64,000 nucleotides of DNA from Sphingobium sp. (GCA_003248935.1 QFQF01000004.1:124001-188000), one strand, 5' to 3'. Positions 9,938-18,890 are shown, numbered from the stretch's first letter. The notes: generated by a model from the letters alone, not told the origin. Program-made: numbers and translations.

Positions 9938-10438
9938 TCAGCGAATGAATTGCTTGATATAGTCGTCGTCATAGCCCTGCTCGCGATACCATTCGGCACA
10001 GAAGCCCAGCAGGGTAAGGCAATTGTCGAAGCCGATCGGCTTTTCATTCTCGTCGAGCAAGGTCAGGCCGCCATGCATGACATAGAGCGCGGTCATCGAT
10101 TCCTTGACGGTCAGGGTGTGATGCTCGCCCGGCGGCTCCCAGACGAACGACCCCTTCTCCGCGACCCAGTCATGCTCGGGATAATACCAGCTTCCCTCCA
10201 TCGTGTAGGAGAAGACCGGACCGTCATGCACGTGCCGTCCGATCACGCCGGGATTGGGATAGTGAAGCACGTTGACGGTGATGCCGGCGGAGGTGTCGAA
10301 CATGATCGGGCAATAATAATGCCCGGCCGGACGCCGGACCCACTTGCTCAGATCCTCCGGAATCTTGACCACCAGGTCCTTGGGCAGAAAATTGGCGGCC
10401 ATTCCTTCCGGCCGGAAATCCTTGGCGATCGACGCCAT
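9938..10438 (-). CDS. Cupin, 2,4'-dihydroxyacetophenone dioxygenase-like
   Basis: A 166-aa single-domain cupin. Metal ligands are visible as His69 and His71 in IGRHVHDGPV, Glu81 in TMEGSWYY, and His106/His107 in PPGEHHTL. The spacing and aromatic-rich strand recall the 2,4'-dihydroxyacetophenone dioxygenase family of non-haem iron C-C cleaving enzymes, but the substrate is not known. The ATG at 10438 follows GGAG by 7 nt; an N-terminal extension is rejected. It heads a two-gene operon with the racemase and is divergent from the SDR at 10623. Confidence 0.8.
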   Translation of the reverse strand: MASIAKDFRPEGMAANFLPKDLVVKIPEDLSKWVRRPAGHYYCPIMFDTSAGITVNVLHYPNPGVIGRHVHDGPVFSYTMEGSWYYPEHDWVAEKGSFVWEPPGEHHTLTVKESMTALYVMHGGLTLLDENEKPIGFDNCLTLLGFCAEWYREQGYDDDYIKQFIR

Positions 10439-10622
10439 AGTGCAGCTCCGCTTCAAAATTGGAACACGCGAGGGCGCGGCCCCTGTCCACGCTTTCATCG
10501 GCCTGGGGTAGCGCAGGGTCAATGGCTGGGGCGGCGGACGGCCAGTCATCACCCATGTGCTGGCGTTGCCCTGTCATGGCATCCCGTCTCTGACTATCCA
10601 CCAGAAGAAAGGAGACGGCGAA

Positions 10623-11345
10623 ATGGACTTCACGGGCAAACGCGCGGTGGTGACGGGCGGTATCGGCGGCATCGGGGGTGCGATCTCGCAGGCACTGCAC
10701 GCGGCGGGCGCGGCGGTCGTCGCCACCGGATATGATCAGGCCGAGGTCGATGCCCGGGCCGGCGAAGCAGGCTTTGCCGGAATCGCGATGAAGCCGCTGG
10801 ACGTCGGTGATGACGCCGCGGTCCGCGCCTTTGCCGCGGACACCGGTGGAATCGACTTCCTCGTCAATTGCGCGGGCACGACCGCACGCGGTCACGCGGC
10901 GTTCGAGGAGGAGGCATTTCAGCATGTGCTGGACGTCAACCTCACCGGTACGATGCGCTGCTGCCGCGCGTTTCGGCCGGCCCTCGCTGTACGCGGCGGC
11001 GCGATCGTCAACATCGCATCGATGATGAGTCTTTTCGGCAGCGGTACTGCGCCGGGCTATGCTGCGAGCAAGGGCGGCGTTGCGTTGCTGACCAAGAGCC
11101 TTGCGATCGCCTGGGCTGAACAGCGCATTCGCGTGAACGCCGTCGCACCAGGCTGGATCGTCACGCCGCTGACCGACCGTCAGATCGACCCAGCGCTGCG
11201 CGAGCGCGTCATCGGCCGCACACCGATGCGCCGCTGGGGCGAGCCACGCCACATTGCCGATGCGGTGGCATTCCTCTGTTCGGACAAGGCGAGCTTCATC
11301 ACCGGCGTCGTGTTGCCGGTGGACGGGGGCTATTCCTCCGTCTGA
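10623..11345 (+). CDS. Short-chain dehydrogenase/reductase (classical SDR)
   Basis: A 240-aa classical SDR with cofactor motif TGGIGGIG (11-18), NCAG (82-85), Ser133, and catalytic Tyr146-x3-Lys150 in YAASK. It should oxidise an alcohol or reduce a ketone with NAD(P). Ala34-Thr35-Gly36 at the end of the second strand instead of an acidic residue could permit NADP, which is a guess. The ATG at 10623 follows GGAGA by 7 nt. Its 3' end overlaps the convergent SnoaL-like gene by 16 bp. Confidence 0.92.
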   Translation: MDFTGKRAVVTGGIGGIGGAISQALHAAGAAVVATGYDQAEVDARAGEAGFAGIAMKPLDVGDDAAVRAFAADTGGIDFLVNCAGTTARGHAAFEEEAFQHVLDVNLTGTMRCCRAFRPALAVRGGAIVNIASMMSLFGSGTAPGYAASKGGVALLTKSLAIAWAEQRIRVNAVAPGWIVTPLTDRQIDPALRERVIGRTPMRRWGEPRHIADAVAFLCSDKASFITGVVLPVDGGYSSV

Positions 11346-11962
11346 TCCCGGAAGATGTAGCGCGGCGGTGGCGGCAGGCGGGTGCCGCGCCGCAGGCGGG
11401 AAACGAGCCGATCCGCACCCTCTCCGTCCCATGCCGTTCCCGCCCCGCCATCCCAATATTCGGCCCAGGACGGCAACGAATCGTGGAAGCCGGTTTCCGC
11501 AACCGGCGCGCCCGGCCAGCGCATCTTGGCCGGCCCCACCGGCGGATCGTCCTGCGCCGTCGCATAGAGCCGGGTCTGCACCCGCCCGCGAAACAGCCAC
11601 ACGCCATTCCGCCGCGCATAGCGGTCATGATAGAGCAGGCTTGCCGTCACCCAATCGGGGCCGACTTCATGCTCGATCCGGCAACTCACCAACCCGATGG
11701 CATCGTCGGGGCCGAGCAGTTCGATCAGGTGATTGGTCACATGGTGCGCGCTGGTGGTGAACTGGCGCAATGCCGCGTCGAAGGTTTCGCGCAGTGCCGG
11801 CCTCCCCTGCTTGCCCCCACCCGCTCGAACATCATCGACATAGAGCGAAACCAGCGCGTCGAGATCGCGCGCATCGACGCACAGCGCATAGCCGAATGCC
11901 AGTTGCCGAATCGCTTCGAGTGCCTCCATCCGGTCGAGCCTTGCGATGATGTCGTCGGTCAT
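11330..11962 (-). CDS. SnoaL-like / NTF2-fold protein, 210 aa
   Basis: The N-terminal 150 residues have the NTF2-like pattern of the SnoaL_4 type: a helix containing EAIRQLAFGYALCVDARDLD, then VSLYVDDV, a conserved HHVTNHLIEL strand and LLYHDRYARRNGVW. Such domains act as small isomerases, dehydratases or hydrolase-like enzymes, or as subunits of ring-hydroxylating oxygenases. The Pro-rich C-terminal tail is unremarkable. The start overlaps the stop of the upstream Old Yellow Enzyme gene (ATGA), so they are translationally coupled. Confidence 0.8.
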   Translation of the reverse strand: MTDDIIARLDRMEALEAIRQLAFGYALCVDARDLDALVSLYVDDVRAGGGKQGRPALRETFDAALRQFTTSAHHVTNHLIELLGPDDAIGLVSCRIEHEVGPDWVTASLLYHDRYARRNGVWLFRGRVQTRLYATAQDDPPVGPAKMRWPGAPVAETGFHDSLPSWAEYWDGGAGTAWDGEGADRLVSRLRRGTRLPPPPRYIFRDQTEE

Positions 11963-13032
11963 GCGGTCCCAATCGCGCGCGCATATTGTGGCGGCCATGA
12001 CGGCGTTTCGCCCAAGGCTCGGGCCGCATGCAGCGCCCAATAGGGATCGCGCAGCATGGCACGCGCGAGCAGGACGATATCAGCGCCCCCCTCCGCGACG
12101 ATGGCCTCGGCTTCCTGAGCCGCCACAATTCCGCCCACCGCTGCGGTCGGCATATCCGTCCCGGCCCGAATAATGCGCGCGAAATCCCGCTGGACCGCCG
12201 GCCCGTTCGGCGGAGCATCACCGGCTATCGCGGACCCGCTCGAACAATCGATCAGGTCGGCTCCGGCTTCACCGAGCAGCCGGCTAAGGCGCACCGACTC
12301 GTCGAGTGTCCAGCCGCCGGGGGTCCAGTCGACGCAGGACAGCCGCACCGCGACCGGAACATCGTCCGGCATCGCGGCGCGGACGGCCCGGACGATCTCC
12401 AATGCCAGCCGCGCCCGTCCCTCGAAGCTGCCGCCATAGTCATCGGTGCGATCATTGACGAGCGGGGACAGGAAGGAATGGACCAGATAGCCGTGCGCGA
12501 AATGGCATTCGACCCAGCGGAATCCTGCAGCGACGGCCCGGCGCGCGGCCGCGCCAAAGCCATCGACGATCGCCGCAATAGCGGGGGTATCGAGCGCATA
12601 GGTTGGCGCCGACCTGGCCGAGAACGGCGCGGCGGTCGCACTCCCTGCCCTCCAGCCCCCTGCTTCGAGCGGCACCGCCTCGCGGCCTAGCCATGGTACC
12701 TGAGTGCTGCCCTTGCGTCCTGCATGAGCGAGCTGGATTCCAGGGATCGCGCCGGCGGCTGCAATCGCGGCGGCAACGGGCCGCAACGCCTCGACATGCC
12801 GATCGGACCATAGGCCAAGATCGGCCGGGCTGATCCGGCCTTCCGGCACCACCGCGGCGGCTTCGGTGACCACCAGTCCTGCGCCACCGACCGCGCGGCT
12901 CGCCAGATGGGTCAGATGCCAGGCGTTCGCCAGCCCGTCCGTTGCGGAATATTGACACATGGGCGACACGCCAATGCGATTACGCATCGAAACGCCGCGA
13001 AGAGTGAACGGCGTAAAGAGCGATGCCGTCAC
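11959..13032 (-). CDS. NADH:flavin oxidoreductase, YqjM-type Old Yellow Enzyme
   Basis: A 357-aa TIM-barrel FMN protein. Cys26 and Tyr28 in SPMCQYSA match the redox-tuning Cys26/Tyr28 of the thermophilic-like (YqjM) class. The substrate-binding His pair is His177 and His180 in ECHFAHGYL. Family members reduce activated C=C bonds of enones and enoyl compounds with NAD(P)H. The start is a GTG at 13032 that overlaps the stop of the upstream dehydrogenase gene (GTGA), making a three-gene coupled operon. Substrate unknown. Confidence 0.92.
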   Translation of the reverse strand: MTASLFTPFTLRGVSMRNRIGVSPMCQYSATDGLANAWHLTHLASRAVGGAGLVVTEAAAVVPEGRISPADLGLWSDRHVEALRPVAAAIAAAGAIPGIQLAHAGRKGSTQVPWLGREAVPLEAGGWRAGSATAAPFSARSAPTYALDTPAIAAIVDGFGAAARRAVAAGFRWVECHFAHGYLVHSFLSPLVNDRTDDYGGSFEGRARLALEIVRAVRAAMPDDVPVAVRLSCVDWTPGGWTLDESVRLSRLLGEAGADLIDCSSGSAIAGDAPPNGPAVQRDFARIIRAGTDMPTAAVGGIVAAQEAEAIVAEGGADIVLLARAMLRDPYWALHAARALGETPSWPPQYARAIGTA

Positions 13033-14105
13033 GATATCCGGGTCGCCAGTTGCTCGACTCGCACGATGGCGTCCGCGATCTGGCCGGGGGTGGCGTTCAC
13101 GATGATGCGCCCGCCCTTCGGCCCGATTGTCGTCAGCCGTGCGATTTCGGCGATTTCATCCGGCGTCGGCGATCCCATGTCCAGCTCCGCCAACGAGGCA
13201 GGCAGACCGACGCTTCGGTTGAAGCCGATCACGTCGACTATAAACCCGTCATCGCGTCCCTCGATGGCAAGCTGAACCAGCGTCGCATAGCCGACATGGT
13301 CGCCGTGCGGAGCGCTGGCGGCGCCGCGCGCCTTGACCAGCCCGCGTACGACAGCATGGGCGTAGGACAGGCCGCCGCTCTCCCAGGCGAGCCCCGCCAT
13401 CAGAACATTCGCCTCCACCACCGCCTCGAACGCCTCATCGGGCTCATGCCGTTCGGCTGCCGCCATCGCCGCTACGCCATGTTCGCGCAGCGTGTGATAG
13501 CAGGCATCGGCAATCGCCAATGCCGTGCGCAACTGGCGTGTTCCAAAGAAGTTGCTCGCGCCGTCGGCCACCGCTCGCTCCGCCTCGAACTTCTTGGCGA
13601 GCGCGTCGCCCATGCCCGTTCGCAGGAAGCGTGCGGGCGCGTTTGCGATCAATTGCGTGTCGGTGACGACCAGCAACGGGCTGTCGGGGATCGTCTCGAT
13701 CGCGACCAGCACATGCTCGTCATTATAGATCGCCATCGAGCGGCCCGTGGGCGAGTCGTTGGACGCGATCGACGGCACGGCAATGAACGGGAGGCCCAGC
13801 TTGAATGCGACCCCCTTGGCCGCATCGAGTCCCTTGCCCCCGCCGATGCCGATCACGCAATCCGCGTCGCCCGCCTGTTCGACCAGCAGGTCGATGGCGG
13901 CTTGGGTGACCTCGCCGCGAAAGGCGAGCGTGATGGTGGGGCGCCCGGTAAAGGCGGTCGAGAGTTGCGCCTCGACGAACGGCAGCACATCGGCATCGAC
14001 CACCAGCAAAGGCCGTTTTGTCAGCCGTTCCGTAAGCGTGCCGAGTTCGCCGATGGCGCCTGGGCCCTGCACATAGCGGGTTGGTCCGCCAAAGATCCTG
14101 ATCAT
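13029..14105 (-). CDS. Iron/zinc-containing alcohol dehydrogenase, glycerol-dehydrogenase-like
   Basis: A 358-aa group III metal-dependent alcohol dehydrogenase. It has a GGGKGLDAAK nucleotide motif (88-97), SIASNDSPTG (112-121), and metal ligands Asp167 in GMGDALAKKF, His250 in SGGLSYAHAV and His267 in PHGDHVGY, matching GldA. It probably oxidises a polyol or hydroxyacyl intermediate rather than glycerol specifically. The chosen start, ATG at 14105, removes a long frame extension into the divergent gene; its ribosome binding site is weak. First gene of a coupled operon with the Old Yellow Enzyme and the SnoaL-like gene. Confidence 0.88.
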   Translation of the reverse strand: MIRIFGGPTRYVQGPGAIGELGTLTERLTKRPLLVVDADVLPFVEAQLSTAFTGRPTITLAFRGEVTQAAIDLLVEQAGDADCVIGIGGGKGLDAAKGVAFKLGLPFIAVPSIASNDSPTGRSMAIYNDEHVLVAIETIPDSPLLVVTDTQLIANAPARFLRTGMGDALAKKFEAERAVADGASNFFGTRQLRTALAIADACYHTLREHGVAAMAAAERHEPDEAFEAVVEANVLMAGLAWESGGLSYAHAVVRGLVKARGAASAPHGDHVGYATLVQLAIEGRDDGFIVDVIGFNRSVGLPASLAELDMGSPTPDEIAEIARLTTIGPKGGRIIVNATPGQIADAIVRVEQLATRIS

Positions 14106-14204
14106 CTGCCGAAATTGCCCCAGCACATGCCCGGGCGAAAGGTTCAAACGAAAGCATCCCATCCGCGATTGTTGGTTCGTGCAGATCGGCGCAGAACATC
14201 GGGC

Positions 14205-14948
14205 ATGAACCCGATCGAACGCGACACCCGTATCGCCCTTGCCGCCTGCTATCGCCTGATCGCGCGTTACGGGATGACGGATCTGATCTTCAATCACATC
14301 ACGGCGCGCATCCCGAATACGGAGGATCTGCTGATCAACCCGTTCGGACTGCTATATGAAGAGATTACCGCCAGTTCACTGGTGCGGATCGACATCGAGG
14401 GCAATGTCCTCGACCCGGGCGATACGGACTATGGGATCAACCGGGCTGGTTATGTCATCCACAGCGCGGTGCATTCGGCCCGGCCCGATGTGCAGGCGGT
14501 CATTCATACGCACACCCGCGCGGGCGTCGCGGTTTCGTGCATGCCGCAGGGGCTGATGCCGATCAGCCAGACCGCGCTGCGCTTCCTCGGCCGCACCGGC
14601 TATCATGATTTCGAAGGACCGGCGATCGACGAGGGCGAGCGGGTCCGGTTGATCGCTGCGCTCGGCGCCAACGACGCGCTGATCCTGCGCAATCACGGAC
14701 TGCTGACCGTCGGCCGATCGATCCCGGAAGCGTTCCTGCTGATGCAGCGGCTGGAGACGGCGTGCCAGATCCAGGTGGCGGCGCTGGCCGGCGGCGCCCC
14801 GGTCATGCCGAGCGCGGAAAGCCAGCGGCGCACCGCAGCGCTGTTCGCCCCGAAAACGGGGAGTGCGGACGTCTCGACCGATGGCGGTCGCGAATGGCCC
14901 GCGCTGCTGCGGCAGCTCGACCGGGCCGATCCGCGGTACCGGGACTGA
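14205..14948 (+). CDS. Class II aldolase/adducin family protein
   Basis: A 247-aa class II aldolase fold. Zinc ligands His101, His103 and His164 are visible in IHTHTRAG and RNHGLLTVG. The usual catalytic Glu before the second helix is absent: the segment reads INRAGYVIHSAVH instead of the sugar-aldolase Ser-Glu pattern, as in adducin-like members of uncertain activity. It may still be a retro-aldolase or decarboxylase on a phosphate-free substrate. It is divergent from the glycerol-dehydrogenase-like gene over 99 bp and abuts the convergent thiolase with no gap. A much longer upstream open frame is a shadow. Confidence 0.83.
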   Translation: MNPIERDTRIALAACYRLIARYGMTDLIFNHITARIPNTEDLLINPFGLLYEEITASSLVRIDIEGNVLDPGDTDYGINRAGYVIHSAVHSARPDVQAVIHTHTRAGVAVSCMPQGLMPISQTALRFLGRTGYHDFEGPAIDEGERVRLIAALGANDALILRNHGLLTVGRSIPEAFLLMQRLETACQIQVAALAGGAPVMPSAESQRRTAALFAPKTGSADVSTDGGREWPALLRQLDRADPRYRD

Positions 14949-16121
14949 TCAGACCTCGATGAGGACGGCACCCGCCTGACCGCCGCCGGCACACATCGCC
15001 GCGACACCGAGCCCCCCGCCGCGGCGCTTGAGATCATGGATCAGCGTGATCAGCATCCGCCCGCCCGACGCCGCGACAGGATGGCCGATTGAGCATCCGC
15101 TACCCGAGATATTGATCGTCTCGTCATCGATGCCGAGCATTCGCGATGCCGCCAGCGGGACCGAGGCGAACGCCTCGTTGATCTCCCACAACGCCACGTC
15201 GGACTGATCCACCCCGGCTCGCGACAGCAGCTTGGGGATAACATCGAGAACGCCAAGTCCGGTCTTCGCCGGATCGATGCCCACCGAGGTCCAGGCACGA
15301 ATTTTCGCCATCACCCCGAGGCCTTGCGCCGCGGCAACCGCGTCGGTGGTCACCATCATCGCCGATGCCGCATCATTGACGCCGCTCGAATTGCCGGCCG
15401 TAATCGAGAAGCCCTCGATTTCAGGATGCAGCACTTTCAGCGTGGCGAGTTTCTCAATGGTCGAGTCGCGGCGGGGGTGCTCATCGACCTTGAACTCCAC
15501 GGCAGAGCCATCCGGCATCAATGCCTGGACAGGTACGATCTGCTCGTTGAAATATCCCGCGTCGATGGCCGCAATCGCACGCTGGTGCGAGCGGACCGCC
15601 CAGGCATCCTGTTCCTCGCGCGTCAGCCCTGCTGCCCGGGCCGTGTTCCAGCCGACCGTGATCGACATGTCGAGATTGGGTGCCTCCGGGCTGTCCGGGT
15701 GAGTCGGCGGCATCCAGAAATCCTGGACCTCGTCCGTACCGGGCACCCTGCGCTGCATCTTCGGTGCGGTCGAGATCGACATGACCCCGCCCGCAACGAT
15801 GAATGTTTCCATCCCCGACATGACCTGAGCTGCGGCAAGACCGACCGAAGTCAGGCTGCCCGCGCAATGCCGGTTGAGCGCCATCCCCCCGGCCTTCGTC
15901 ATCCCGGCCTCGACAGCGGCATGCCGCGCGACTGCGCCGCCCCCATAGAGCGATTCGGCGAGGATCACATCGTCTACGCTGTCCGGCGCGACGCCCGAAC
16001 GCATCACAACTTCCTTGAGCACGGCCAGAGCCAATGTCTCCGCGCTGGTATTGGCGAGCGTTCCCTTGCGGGCAGTGGCAACGGCGGTGCGCGCTGCGCT
16101 GACGATCACGGCTGATGGCAT
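14949..16121 (-). CDS. Acetyl-CoA acyltransferase (thiolase)
   Basis: A 390-aa thiolase with nucleophile Cys86 in NRHCAGSL, INEAFASVP near 314-322, His347 in GCSIGHPVAASG and Cys377 in MCAGGGQAG. All catalytic residues of a degradative thiolase are present. It diverges from the thiolase at 4998 in sequence (NRHCAGS against NRLCGSG), so a different chain or branched substrate is likely. The ATG at 16121 follows AGAGGA; a GTG at 16160 is less supported. It appears monocistronic and divergent from the MDR reductase. Confidence 0.94.
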   Translation of the reverse strand: MPSAVIVSAARTAVATARKGTLANTSAETLALAVLKEVVMRSGVAPDSVDDVILAESLYGGGAVARHAAVEAGMTKAGGMALNRHCAGSLTSVGLAAAQVMSGMETFIVAGGVMSISTAPKMQRRVPGTDEVQDFWMPPTHPDSPEAPNLDMSITVGWNTARAAGLTREEQDAWAVRSHQRAIAAIDAGYFNEQIVPVQALMPDGSAVEFKVDEHPRRDSTIEKLATLKVLHPEIEGFSITAGNSSGVNDAASAMMVTTDAVAAAQGLGVMAKIRAWTSVGIDPAKTGLGVLDVIPKLLSRAGVDQSDVALWEINEAFASVPLAASRMLGIDDETINISGSGCSIGHPVAASGGRMLITLIHDLKRRGGGLGVAAMCAGGGQAGAVLIEV

Positions 16122-16282
16122 GGAATCCAATTCCTCTGGGCGTATCTCGACGTTGCTCACAGCCCTAAAGCCGACAAGATGTAAGTTTCAAGTCGTACGC
16201 CGATTGCGCAGGTATGTGCGCTCTACGCCCTGCCGGCTGGCGATGCGGCATGGATGCGTTAAGCCCCGGACGGGAGGTAGCG

Positions 16283-17272
16283 ATGCAGGACAGCAACGGC
16301 TTCTGGCGCGTGCGCCGGCGCTGCGGAACGCTGACGCTGGCCGATTTCGTGTTCGCCGCGGACGAACTGCGCGCACCGGCCGAGAACGAGATCACCATCC
16401 ATACGCGATACATCGCCCTTGACCCCTATCTGGCGCGGGCGATGCGCAACTGGACCGGCGAGGTTCCGGAATGGGCGGACGGCACCATCCATGGCCGGAT
16501 CGTAGGCGAAGTCCTTTCATCGCAAGCGCCAGGCTATGCCGTGGGCGACACCGTGCTGGCCATCGGACGCTGGCAAGCGGTGCAAACCCTTGCCGCCGCT
16601 CGTGCCGAAGTAATTTCCCCGGCGATCAATCCGCCCCGGCTGGCGCTGGGGGTGCTGGGCCGCTCGGGCATGACGGCGTGGGTCGGGCTTCACCTTGCTC
16701 GGCCCTCAACGGGCGAAACCCTGCTCGTCTCGGCCGCCAGCGGCCCGGTGGGAAGCGTGGTCGGCCAGCTTGGAAAGGCGCGCGGACTGCGCGTTGTCGG
16801 TACTGCCGGAGGTGCCGACAAATGCGCCTATGTCGTCGACACGCTGGGGTTCGACGCCTGCCTCGACCATCTCGACCCCGATCTGGCGGGCCGGATCGCC
16901 GCGGCGGCACCCAACGGCATCGATATCCTGTTCGAAAATGTCGGCGGTCCCAGTCTCGATGCGGCGTTGCCCGCCATGGTGCAGGGCGGCCGGATCATGC
17001 TGTGCGGACTGGCGGCGCACTATAATGACGAGGCGCCATTGGCGCTCAGGCATTTCAAGACATTGCTCTATCGCGCGCTCACATTGCGCGGGTTCATCAC
17101 CGCCGAGCACCCAGAGCTGTTCGAACCTGCTCGCGCCGAACTGGCGGACGGCATTGCAAGCGGCACGATTGTGCATCGCGAAACGATCATCGATCGCCTC
17201 GAACAGGCTCCCGCAGCCTATCTCAACATGCTGCAGGGCGCGGGGATCGGTAAACGACTGATCCGCCTTTAA
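16283..17272 (+). CDS. Zinc-independent MDR reductase (NADP-dependent oxidoreductase)
   Basis: A 329-aa medium-chain dehydrogenase/reductase of the leukotriene B4 dehydrogenase/CurA branch. It has RYIALDPYLARAM near 46-58, the nucleotide motif SAASGPVGSVVGQLGK near 152-167, FENVGG near 215-220, and no zinc-ligand cysteines. Members reduce enones or enoyl double bonds with NADPH. The ATG at 16283 lies 4 nt after GGGAGGTAG. Its stop overlaps the convergent MarR gene by 4 bp. Confidence 0.9.
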   Translation: MQDSNGFWRVRRRCGTLTLADFVFAADELRAPAENEITIHTRYIALDPYLARAMRNWTGEVPEWADGTIHGRIVGEVLSSQAPGYAVGDTVLAIGRWQAVQTLAAARAEVISPAINPPRLALGVLGRSGMTAWVGLHLARPSTGETLLVSAASGPVGSVVGQLGKARGLRVVGTAGGADKCAYVVDTLGFDACLDHLDPDLAGRIAAAAPNGIDILFENVGGPSLDAALPAMVQGGRIMLCGLAAHYNDEAPLALRHFKTLLYRALTLRGFITAEHPELFEPARAELADGIASGTIVHRETIIDRLEQAPAAYLNMLQGAGIGKRLIRL

Positions 17273-17760
17273 TCGTCCGCGGCATCGAGATGCGACCGGA
17301 CATGACCGCTGATCTCGAAGAGAATACGCAGCAGCGCATCGATCTGGTCGGGCGGATATTCGGCGAACTTGTCCTGGAGGATCGCGACATAGCGGGCATG
17401 CGCTTTCGCCAGCAATGCCTGTCCCGTTTCGGTCATGCTATAGTCGAGCCGCCGGCCGTCCGCTGCGCCCCGTTGCCGGACGACCAGTCCTTGCTCGACC
17501 AGCCGGTTGAGGTCCCCCGAGATGACGCTGGGCGGCAGGATCATCGCGCGGGCGATGGCGCCGGGATTGCCCTGACCTTCCGAAATCCAGCTCATGATCC
17601 AGATCCCGCGAGGCCCGAGGCCATGGTCCTGGGCGAAGCGGGCATGGATCGCGCCCAACGAGGTCGACAGATTGCCGATCGACGCCAGCAATCGCCCGAT
17701 CGGACCCGATGGAAGCCGGGCCTGCAAATGCGCGACAGTCTTGGGCAGGTCCTCGCTCAT
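17269..17760 (-). CDS. MarR-family transcriptional regulator
   Basis: A 163-aa winged-helix regulator: helical N-terminus, recognition region LPPSVISGDLNRLVEQGLV, and a wing with Asp-Gly-Arg-Arg (AADGRRLDYSMTETG), the MarR signature. Members repress divergent catabolic genes and release DNA on binding a phenolic or CoA ligand. It is divergent from the tandem Rieske oxygenases, and a palindrome suited to MarR binding lies at 17852-17872. The start ATG at 17760 has only a distant AGGG, so the exact N-terminus is uncertain. Confidence 0.9.
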   Translation of the reverse strand: MSEDLPKTVAHLQARLPSGPIGRLLASIGNLSTSLGAIHARFAQDHGLGPRGIWIMSWISEGQGNPGAIARAMILPPSVISGDLNRLVEQGLVVRQRGAADGRRLDYSMTETGQALLAKAHARYVAILQDKFAEYPPDQIDALLRILFEISGHVRSHLDAADD

Positions 17761-17851
17761 TCGGTCACGCTGCCCGATCCCTCCGGCCGCCGCCATCGCA
17801 TATGTGGTGGATCGGCACGCAGAGGTGAAACCGCGCATCGCGCATGATATT

Positions 17852-17872
17852 TCGATTTTCGAATTAAATCGA
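17852..17872. promoter_or_regulatory. Probable MarR operator before the Rieske genes
   Basis: A perfect 7-bp inverted repeat (TCGATTT and AAATCGA, 7-nt spacer) overlaps a second perfect repeat, TTCGA-TTT-TCGAA, at 17851-17863. It is an AT-rich island in GC-rich DNA, ending 7 bp before the Rieske start codon and next to the divergent MarR gene. The size and AT content fit MarR operators; binding is inferred. Confidence 0.65.
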
Positions 17873-17879
17873 GGCCGCG

Positions 17880-18890
17880 ATGCTCAAGCTCAACATGAAG
17901 CCCACCGGTTGGTTCCAGATCGGATGGTCCGGTGAAATTGCTCCCGGTCAAGCCGTGCCTCTGCGTTATTTCTCGCATGACCTCGTCGCCTTTCGCAGCG
18001 CTGACGGCCGCCTGAGCGTGCTGGATGCGCATTGCAAACATCTGGGCGCTCATCTCGGGCATGGTGGCAAGGTTCGCGGGGATTGCATCATATGCCCCTA
18101 TCATGGCTGGGCGTGGCGCGAGGACGGCAGCAATGCCAATATCCCCTATCAGGACAAGCCGACCGGAGCGAAGCTGCGCAAATGGTCGGCGATCGAACGT
18201 CACGGGCTGATTTTCCTTTGGCACGATCCGAGCGGCGAGGGGCCGCGCGACGGGTGGGAATTGCCCGACCTGTTCGCCGATTTTCCTGAGGGCGTCGCGA
18301 ACGAGGCTGACTATTATCCCTGCTACCCGCAAGCGGTGGTCGATCGTCCGGGCGAGCATATCCATCCGCAACTGATGATGGAGAACACGGCGGACTCGGT
18401 GCACTTCGTGTTCACCCATGGTGCGCCGGAATATCCGCAGCTCACCGACTGCCGGATCGAGGGCAACCGCCTGCGCAGCACCATGGCGTTCAAGTCGCCG
18501 AAGACCGGCGAGTTCGCCCTGTTCAACCGCGGCATCAAACCCAATGTCGGCCTATCATTCACCTTTTTCGACGGCGACAATGTCCATTATCGCCTGATCC
18601 TCACCGCGACGCCGATCGACGACGAAGCGGCCCATTTCCGGGTCAGCTACTTCCTGCCCCGCGATCCGGCATCGCCCGACACGATGCCGCTCAAGTTGCG
18701 CGACTTCGCCGCCCATACCGCAGAGTTGTTCGAAGAGGATGCCCGCATCTGGCGGCATCAGATTTTCGTCCAGCGCCCCGTCTACGCCCAGCAGGATATC
18801 AAGGGCTACACGATGCTGCGCAACTGGAGCGAACGCTTCTACGAAGGCGAGGCTGGCACTTCGCCGACCCCCTTTGTCGAGACCCTTTGA
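17880..18890 (+). CDS. Rieske non-haem iron oxygenase, alpha subunit (first copy)
   Basis: A 336-aa monooxygenase-type Rieske protein. The 2Fe-2S ligands are Cys52-x-His54 in HCKHLGAH and Cys72-x2-His75 in CPYHGW. The mononuclear iron site follows the N-x2-D-x2-H-x4-H pattern (Asn169, Asp172, His175, His180 in ENTADSVHFVFTH). The length and ADSVHF/THGAPE region resemble 3-ketosteroid 9-alpha-hydroxylase-like oxygenases, but substrate cannot be assigned. It needs a reductase, and none is encoded nearby. It is followed 25 bp later by a close paralogue. Confidence 0.9.
   Translation: MLKLNMKPTGWFQIGWSGEIAPGQAVPLRYFSHDLVAFRSADGRLSVLDAHCKHLGAHLGHGGKVRGDCIICPYHGWAWREDGSNANIPYQDKPTGAKLRKWSAIERHGLIFLWHDPSGEGPRDGWELPDLFADFPEGVANEADYYPCYPQAVVDRPGEHIHPQLMMENTADSVHFVFTHGAPEYPQLTDCRIEGNRLRSTMAFKSPKTGEFALFNRGIKPNVGLSFTFFDGDNVHYRLILTATPIDDEAAHFRVSYFLPRDPASPDTMPLKLRDFAAHTAELFEEDARIWRHQIFVQRPVYAQQDIKGYTMLRNWSERFYEGEAGTSPTPFVETL

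Noticed and set aside
13023..14204. A long N-terminal extension of the class II aldolase frame
   Set aside because: It runs antisense through the glycerol-dehydrogenase-like gene. The family N-terminus begins at MNPIERDTRI, so the start is placed at 14205.
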